The notes beneath the pieces were generated by a model. The model ran no database searches. It was not told the origin of the DNA and saw only the letters and a list, made by a program, of their open reading frames with translations. From an uncultured bacterium (GTDB lineage Bacteria; Bdellovibrionota_C; UBA2361; CAKMMH01), in NCBI GenBank assembly GCA_927798255.1, contig CAKMMH010000064.1, positions 1-9,047 on the forward strand: a stretch of 9,047 bases of DNA, in the 5' to 3' direction. A program made the position numbers and the translations under genes. Positions 5,524-9,047 of the stretch are shown here, piece after piece (position 1 is the stretch's first letter; every line of letters begins with the position of its first letter).

Positions 5524-5552
5524 AGTTACATTTGTTAAAAGCAAATGTAACT
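5524..5552 (-). terminator. perfect 11-bp hairpin after flgL
   Basis: AGTTACATTTG (5524-5534) and CAAATGTAACT (5542-5552) are exact reverse complements with a 7-nt loop. The hairpin begins 10 nt after the flgL stop on the minus strand. It lacks a clean downstream T-tract on that strand, so it may act as a 3'-end stabiliser or attenuator between flgL and the 67-aa/solute-binding unit rather than as a strong terminator. Confidence 0.55.
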
Positions 5553-5562
5553 AATAACTACT

Positions 5563-6564
5563 TTAAATATAATCAAGCAAAGTCATTCTTAAAATTTTAC
5601 TTGTTACCATAAATGAGCCATTTAATGCAGTTTGTGCATTTACTAAATTTGAAGCTGCTTCATAAATATCTACTTCTTGTAAAGTTGACAAAGCTTCCTT
5701 TGTGGAAGTATTAGTAATTCCAAGAATTGATCTTGCAATATCTAATCTTGTAAGACGCCCCGCGATACTTGCTTCTTCCGGCAATATATCTTCTGAACTT
5801 GCCTTATTTACAAGATCAAGACACTCTCTAATATCTGCAGATTGTTGTTTAAATGCTGTTTCATAATCCCCTTCAAAATCATAAGGTTCACCAGTACCCG
5901 TAGGTTTTCCATCTGCATCTACATCTGTTTGATAACCGCTAAGCGCTCTTCCTAATCTTTCTAATGAATAGATAAGATTATTAAAAACTTTATTTCCAGG
6001 AGTCGAAACATCAATTGTTAGAGAGTCAGTGATAACTACTTTTTTTGTAAGCTCAGTTCCATACTCAGCATCAAATGCATATCTTGCATCAGAAAGGCCA
6101 CCTGAGGCTGGAACATAATCTGCCACTCTATCATAAGGTGGGTCATCATCATCAGAGGAACCATAGATATATACATCTTGGTATTTTGAATTTGCAAGAG
6201 CTACCACACTATCTCGCATAGCAAAAACTTCATCTGCTATGGCCTTTCTTGCTTCAGGACCATAAGTTTCATTAGCCCCTTGTGTTGCAAGTTCCTGAGC
6301 TCTTATTACATAATCACTTAAAGAAGAAACTATACCTTCTTGGTATTCTAAGAAAGATTGCACCATTGCAATTCTTTCAATGTGAGATTCATTTCTATTA
6401 TAGCTTTCATTAAATCTTGAAATTGTTCCTGATTGTTTTGAATCACCTGGCTCTGTAACTTTAAGCCCTGATGTTACTTGATTACTATACTTTTCGATGT
6501 CATTTCTATGTACAGTAATTTGTGATATCATTGATCTTCTTGTTTGTGCTTCTGTTACTCTCAT
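5563..6564 (-). CDS. flgL: flagellar hook-filament junction protein FlgL (HAP3)
   Basis: A 333-aa complete FlgL, exported through the flagellar type III apparatus and placed between FlgK and flagellin. The N-terminal D0/D1 helices follow the family pattern: MRVTEAQTRRSMI, SNQVTSGLKVTEPGDS (about 27-42), and an ELATQGANETYGPEARKAIADEV run (about 91-113, the flagellin-type A.E..N.ARK.IA.E motif), then QDVYIYGSS. The C-terminal helix (about 283-333) ends LVNAQTALNGSFMVTSKILRMTLLDYI, as expected. The variable middle holds an acidic patch (DDDDPPYD, 138-145) and a DVDADG loop (214-219). AAGGA lies 10 nt before the ATG, and 24 nt separate it from the flgK stop, so the two are co-transcribed. Its own frame is intact, unlike flgK. 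Confidence 0.92.
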   Translation of the reverse strand: MRVTEAQTRRSMISQITVHRNDIEKYSNQVTSGLKVTEPGDSKQSGTISRFNESYNRNESHIERIAMVQSFLEYQEGIVSSLSDYVIRAQELATQGANETYGPEARKAIADEVFAMRDSVVALANSKYQDVYIYGSSDDDDPPYDRVADYVPASGGLSDARYAFDAEYGTELTKKVVITDSLTIDVSTPGNKVFNNLIYSLERLGRALSGYQTDVDADGKPTGTGEPYDFEGDYETAFKQQSADIRECLDLVNKASSEDILPEEASIAGRLTRLDIARSILGITNTSTKEALSTLQEVDIYEAASNLVNAQTALNGSFMVTSKILRMTLLDYI

Positions 6565-6588
6565 AACAAATTAATCCTTATAAATAAA

Positions 6589-8238
6589 TTAATGATACAT
6601 TTGTATAATCTCATCAAAAAGCTCTTGTGCAACACGAATCATTTTTGCAGAAGCTTGATAAGATTGCTGGGCTGTAATAAGCCTTGTATATTCCTCATCT
6701 AAACTAACAGCTGACACTTGGTCATGTTGATTTAGTGTAGAAATATACTTATCTTCAGTTACAGATTTTTGTACCATACTTCTTGCTCTTGCATTTCCTA
6801 CAAAATTTACCATCTCATGATATGCTTCTTCAAAAGTTCCTGTAAAATTAACCGAAGCATTACCATTTTGAATTCTAAAATTTATTGTTTTATCATTTTT
6901 TAAATTTGACACTGCTTCTAAGTTTCTAGAATCACCTGGAGCAAATTTATAAGTACCACCTCCGTTAGGGTCTCCGGCAAAACCGGCTGCAATATTAGGT
7001 GTGCGATTTATTGCATTTGTAAGATATCTAGAAAAAGACTTTATATCTTCTGCGTTATTATCAAGGTCATAATCTGTTGCTATACCATCACCATTAATAT
7101 CTTTAGCTCCATCAAATGTAAAGAATCCAAAAACATCTGGTGGCAATCCATTTAAGTCAACCGAGTATTTTCCATTTTTAGGATCTGGCCCTCTATAAAC
7201 AGTGTTAAAAGTTGTTAAAAGTTCTCTAGTGATTGCCTCCACCCTACTTGCAACCTCAACTACAGTTCCATAAGCATCAAAAGGTGAATCATCTGCAGGA
7301 GATTGAACACCACGAATTGCAAGCATTCCTGCAATTGAACCTCCTTGATTTGCAATAATGTTTGTTAAATTAATATCACCTGTTCCATTTCCGTAACTAT
7401 AATCATAAGTAATGTAATGTAAATTTCCGCCAGATAGTGACTCTGCTGGGTCTGCGCCTTTTAAAAAGCTTGGATTTGCATCGAAAGATAGCTCATGATA
7501 ATTATTGCTATGAACAAGATAGAAACCATTTGAAAGAGAGACTGTAACAGTACCATCTTGGTTTTCGACTAAGTCATAATCAATTTTTTCTGCAAGGTCA
7601 AGGAGCAAAACATCTCTTTGGTCTCTTTCATCGTATGCTTTATTTAACCCAGAACGTTCAATTGAAGAAATTCTATTATTTAAATCTGCAATTGATTTTA
7701 CAATTGAATTTACAGTGTCAAGTTCATTTGAAATTCTTGCATCAAGTTCGTCTTGAATAGAAGCAAGTGCTCCATAAGTAGATTTAATTGAAGATATCAA
7801 AGTATTAGCACTTTCAATTAAATTTGTTCTAAGTTCAATACTTGAAGGATTTACACTTAAATTATCGATTGCACTATAAAAGGCGGTTAATGAATTTCCT
7901 ATTGTTTGAGTGTCTCCTGTTAAGTCAAAAAGTGATTCTATTTTGCTTACAAATTCATCTTCTACGGCTCCCCTTTCCTTTGCAGCAAGAGTATCTCTTA
8001 ATTTTCCTTCTATAAATTCATCAGAATATCTTTGAACTTCACCAACTTCCACACCATTACCAATTCTAAGAGCTGCCGAGTTATCCTCATTTCTATTAGT
8101 AATTCTAACAACTCGTCTTGTATATCATTCTGTATCAACATTTGCAATATTGTTACCGGTTGTAGCAATAACTGCCTGTTGAGTATGGAGCGCGCTTACT
8201 GCATTATTTAGTATTCTAGAACCGTAATTATAAGCCAT
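6589..8238 (-). CDS. flgK: flagellar hook-associated protein FlgK (HAP1) with in-frame UGA at codon 38
   Basis: The full frame runs 549 codons plus stop from ATG 8238, which has AGGA 7 nt upstream. FlgK is the first hook-filament junction protein. The N-terminus reads SRILNNAVSALHTQQAVIATT, then GNNIANVDTE-UGA-YTRRVV; the family has Gly at that site (NTxGY[ST]R). The TGA is at 8127-8125, and a one-base change from GGA would explain it. Reading resumes in the same frame for 511 more residues, with no frameshift. Downstream are IGNSLTAFYSAIDNLSVNP, ERDQRDVLLLDLAEKI, and the conserved C-terminal helix VSLDEEYTRLITAQQSYQASAKMI, so the rest is intact. An EF-hand-like loop, DINGDGIATDYD, is at about residues 380-391 (7101-7066). 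Taken literally, only 37 residues would be made, or a start at GTG 8052 without a ribosome-binding site would yield a protein lacking domain D0. Mutation, sequencing error and recoding are all possible. Confidence 0.92.
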
Positions 8239-8245
8239 AAAAAAA

Positions 8246-8249
8246 TCCT
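8246..8249 (-). promoter_or_regulatory. ribosome-binding site of flgK
   Basis: AGGA on the minus strand, 7 nt (all T) before ATG 8238, marks the true flgK start. It shows that the N-terminal segment before the UGA belongs to the gene. Confidence 0.65.
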
Positions 8250-8263
8250 AAAAATTACAAAAT

Positions 8264-8278
8264 AGGAAAAATTTTCCT
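8264..8278. repeat. 15-nt dyad in the flgK leader
   Basis: AGGAAAA-A-TTTTCCT is a perfect dyad about a central A. It lies between the putative transcription start and the flgK ribosome-binding site, where it could be a small RNA hairpin or a protein-binding site. The remaining 8321-8454 is A-rich spacer with nothing else recognisable. Confidence 0.4.
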
Positions 8279-8303
8279 GTTAAAAATTATTTTATAAAAT
8301 TGT

Positions 8304-8320
8304 TGCAAATAGAATACCAA
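8304..8320 (-). promoter_or_regulatory. candidate sigma-54 (-24/-12) promoter of flgKL
   Basis: Read on the minus strand, the site is TTGGTATTCTATTTGCA. The invariant GG and GC doublets are 10 nt apart, the -12 element TTGCA is perfect, and the -24 element TTGG.A matches at five of its key positions while CAC is replaced by TAT. Transcription would begin near 8293, giving a leader of about 55 nt. Sigma-54 control of hook and junction genes is well established in several flagellated lineages, which raises the prior for this site. Confidence 0.55.
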
Positions 8321-8562
8321 AGACAAAATTATGATTTAAAACAAAACGAAAAATTTAAAAATACATAATAAAATCAAAGACAAAAAGAGTATCCTTTAAA
8401 AAACTAAAAATTTTCTGAATCAAAAAAAGAAAAACACGATTTGATTTTCACAATATGAGTAGATGTTATTATAACATGAGGGTTTTTAACATATTACTTG
8501 TATATTCACGTTTTTATCAACACAAGCAAAGCGCTTTTATTTCAAAAGTTTTAAAGCAAAAA

Positions 8563-8598
8563 AGCTGCAATGCTTGCATCACTCCCCTTAGTGCAGCT
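8563..8598. repeat. 7-bp inverted repeat near the composition boundary
   Basis: AGCTGCA (8563-8569) and TGCAGCT (8592-8598) are perfect reverse complements enclosing 22 nt that themselves contain the dyad ATGC-TT-GCAT. The structure is just before the ATG of the short reading frame at 8599-8679 and lies where G+C content rises. There is no downstream T-tract, so it is not a typical terminator. Confidence 0.35.
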
Positions 8599-8679
8599 AT
8601 GCCGCGAAAGGAAAAAAAAGTGACAAAAGAAGACAAGATCGCGTTCGCATTAATCTTGGGATTGGTGCATGGATTATGA
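8599..8679 (+). pseudogene. 26-codon fragment, possibly the N-terminal piece of the SPFH gene
   Basis: This short frame encodes MPRKEKKVTKEDKIAFALIL followed by GLVHGL and a TGA. A lysine-rich start before one hydrophobic segment is the layout of a prohibitin-type N-terminus. It overlaps the SPFH C-terminal frame by 11 nt in another frame. The idea that both are remains of one gene that lost its band-7 domain is an inference; it may equally be chance coding. The rest of 8455-8598 shows no convincing gene. Confidence 0.25.
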
Positions 8680-9022
8680 TAATACAAGTGCTGAAGAAAA
8701 CGCCAAAAAGCAAATTCAAGGGGCGGTAGGATTGCGAAATGTAAATCTTTGCAAAGCCTATAACGAAGCTGAGGCAACGAAGCTAAAAGGCAAAAGTGAA
8801 GTCGCCTCAATTCTTGCTCAAGGAATGGCTAAGGCTGAGGGGTATAAGAAGTTAAGCGAAAGTTTGACTCCTGAGATTCTCAAGGCCAAGGCCTTTGAGA
8901 AATGGGACGGCGCGCCTCCTAAGCGTATACTTATCGGTGATGGAAACGAATCAATGATGATTCAGCTTCCTGCAACTCAACAAGTAACCGTTCCTGACAA
9001 AGCGGCCCAAAGCAAGACTTGA
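8669..9022 (+). CDS. C-terminal part of a prohibitin/SPFH-family protein (probably truncated)
   Basis: The 117-aa product resembles only the tail of prohibitin-like SPFH (band 7) membrane proteins. It has an Ala/Glu/Lys-rich helical stretch (NEAEATKLKGKSEVASILAQ, about 42-60), then AEGYKKLSESLTPEILKAKAFEKWDG (about 66-91), which matches the family's LTPEhhphpAIpKWDG block, and a short hydrophilic tail. The N-terminal membrane segment and the band-7 domain, normally about 200 residues, are absent, and a stop (8651-8653) closes the frame just upstream. GGGATTGG (8658-8665) precedes the ATG but may be fortuitous. G+C over 8701-9000 is about 46%, clearly above the neighbouring genes, which suggests a different origin. 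It is divergent from flgK. It could be a decayed gene, a recent recombinant or an assembly join; a functional small protein is possible but less likely. Confidence 0.65.
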   Translation: MDYDNTSAEENAKKQIQGAVGLRNVNLCKAYNEAEATKLKGKSEVASILAQGMAKAEGYKKLSESLTPEILKAKAFEKWDGAPPKRILIGDGNESMMIQLPATQQVTVPDKAAQSKT

Positions 9023-9047
9023 AAATCGGTTAAGGGAAAGCTTAAGT

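Noticed and set aside
8125..8127. Selenocysteine or UGA-as-Trp explanation for the flgK UGA
   Set aside because: The family position is Gly, not Cys or Trp; Trp is encoded by TGG elsewhere in the window; and I saw no convincing SECIS-like hairpin directly downstream.
8455..8598. N-terminal extension of the short frame ending at 8679 (MSRCYYNMRV...)
   Set aside because: There is no ribosome-binding site and the composition is atypical; only the Lys-rich piece from 8599 is even possibly a gene remnant.
8517..8810. 97-aa minus-strand ORF opposite the SPFH fragment
   Set aside because: It is antisense to the better-supported prohibitin-like frame and has no recognisable motifs.

Overview
The window comes from a low-G+C, flagellated, diderm (Gram-negative) bacterium. 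Flagellar genes (flgK, flgL), an outer-membrane porin with a signal peptide, a YgjV-type inner-membrane protein and a periplasmic solute-binding-like protein all point that way. A proteobacterium-like lineage is plausible, but I cannot assign a genus from the sequence. The standard code appears to be in use: Trp is TGG throughout, and ORFs end on TAA, TAG or TGA. One in-frame TGA inside flgK is the exception.

Layout from left to right. A hinT-type HIT protein (minus, 74-418) may be nearly leaderless. It is followed by a spacer holding two copies of a palindromic repeat (about 575-788), then an OprO/OprP-like porin (minus, 792-1982) with a long leader containing a strong inverted repeat (2044-2162). 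Next, on the plus strand, are a 51-codon orphan ORF (2380-2535) and ygjV (2950-3513). A tRNA-Lys(CUU) lies on the minus strand (3620-3695), and a membrane-anchored bacterial PH-domain protein on the plus strand (ATG 3854 to 4339). It converges on a two-gene minus-strand unit: a 67-aa two-helix membrane protein (5176-5379) and a membrane-anchored family-3 solute-binding-like protein (4352-5143).

The right part is a flagellar hook-filament junction operon on the minus strand, flgK (6589-8238) then flgL (5563-6564). It is preceded by a well-spaced sigma-54-type -24/-12 promoter (8304-8320) and followed by an 11-bp perfect hairpin (5524-5552). FlgK and FlgL are the two junction proteins that sit in sequence between hook and filament. 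The flgK frame carries UGA at codon 38, exactly where the family's conserved glycine of the N-terminal NTxGY motif is expected.

At the right edge, composition shifts to about 46% G+C (counted over 8701-9000). There the window holds what looks like only the C-terminal third of a prohibitin/SPFH-family protein (8669-9022), probably a remnant or an acquired fragment.

I see no clear defence system, CRISPR array, transposase or complete mobile element. The most unusual signals are the flgK UGA, the palindromic repeat pair, the structured porin leader, DxDxDG calcium-type loops in both junction proteins, and the composition shift with the SPFH fragment.
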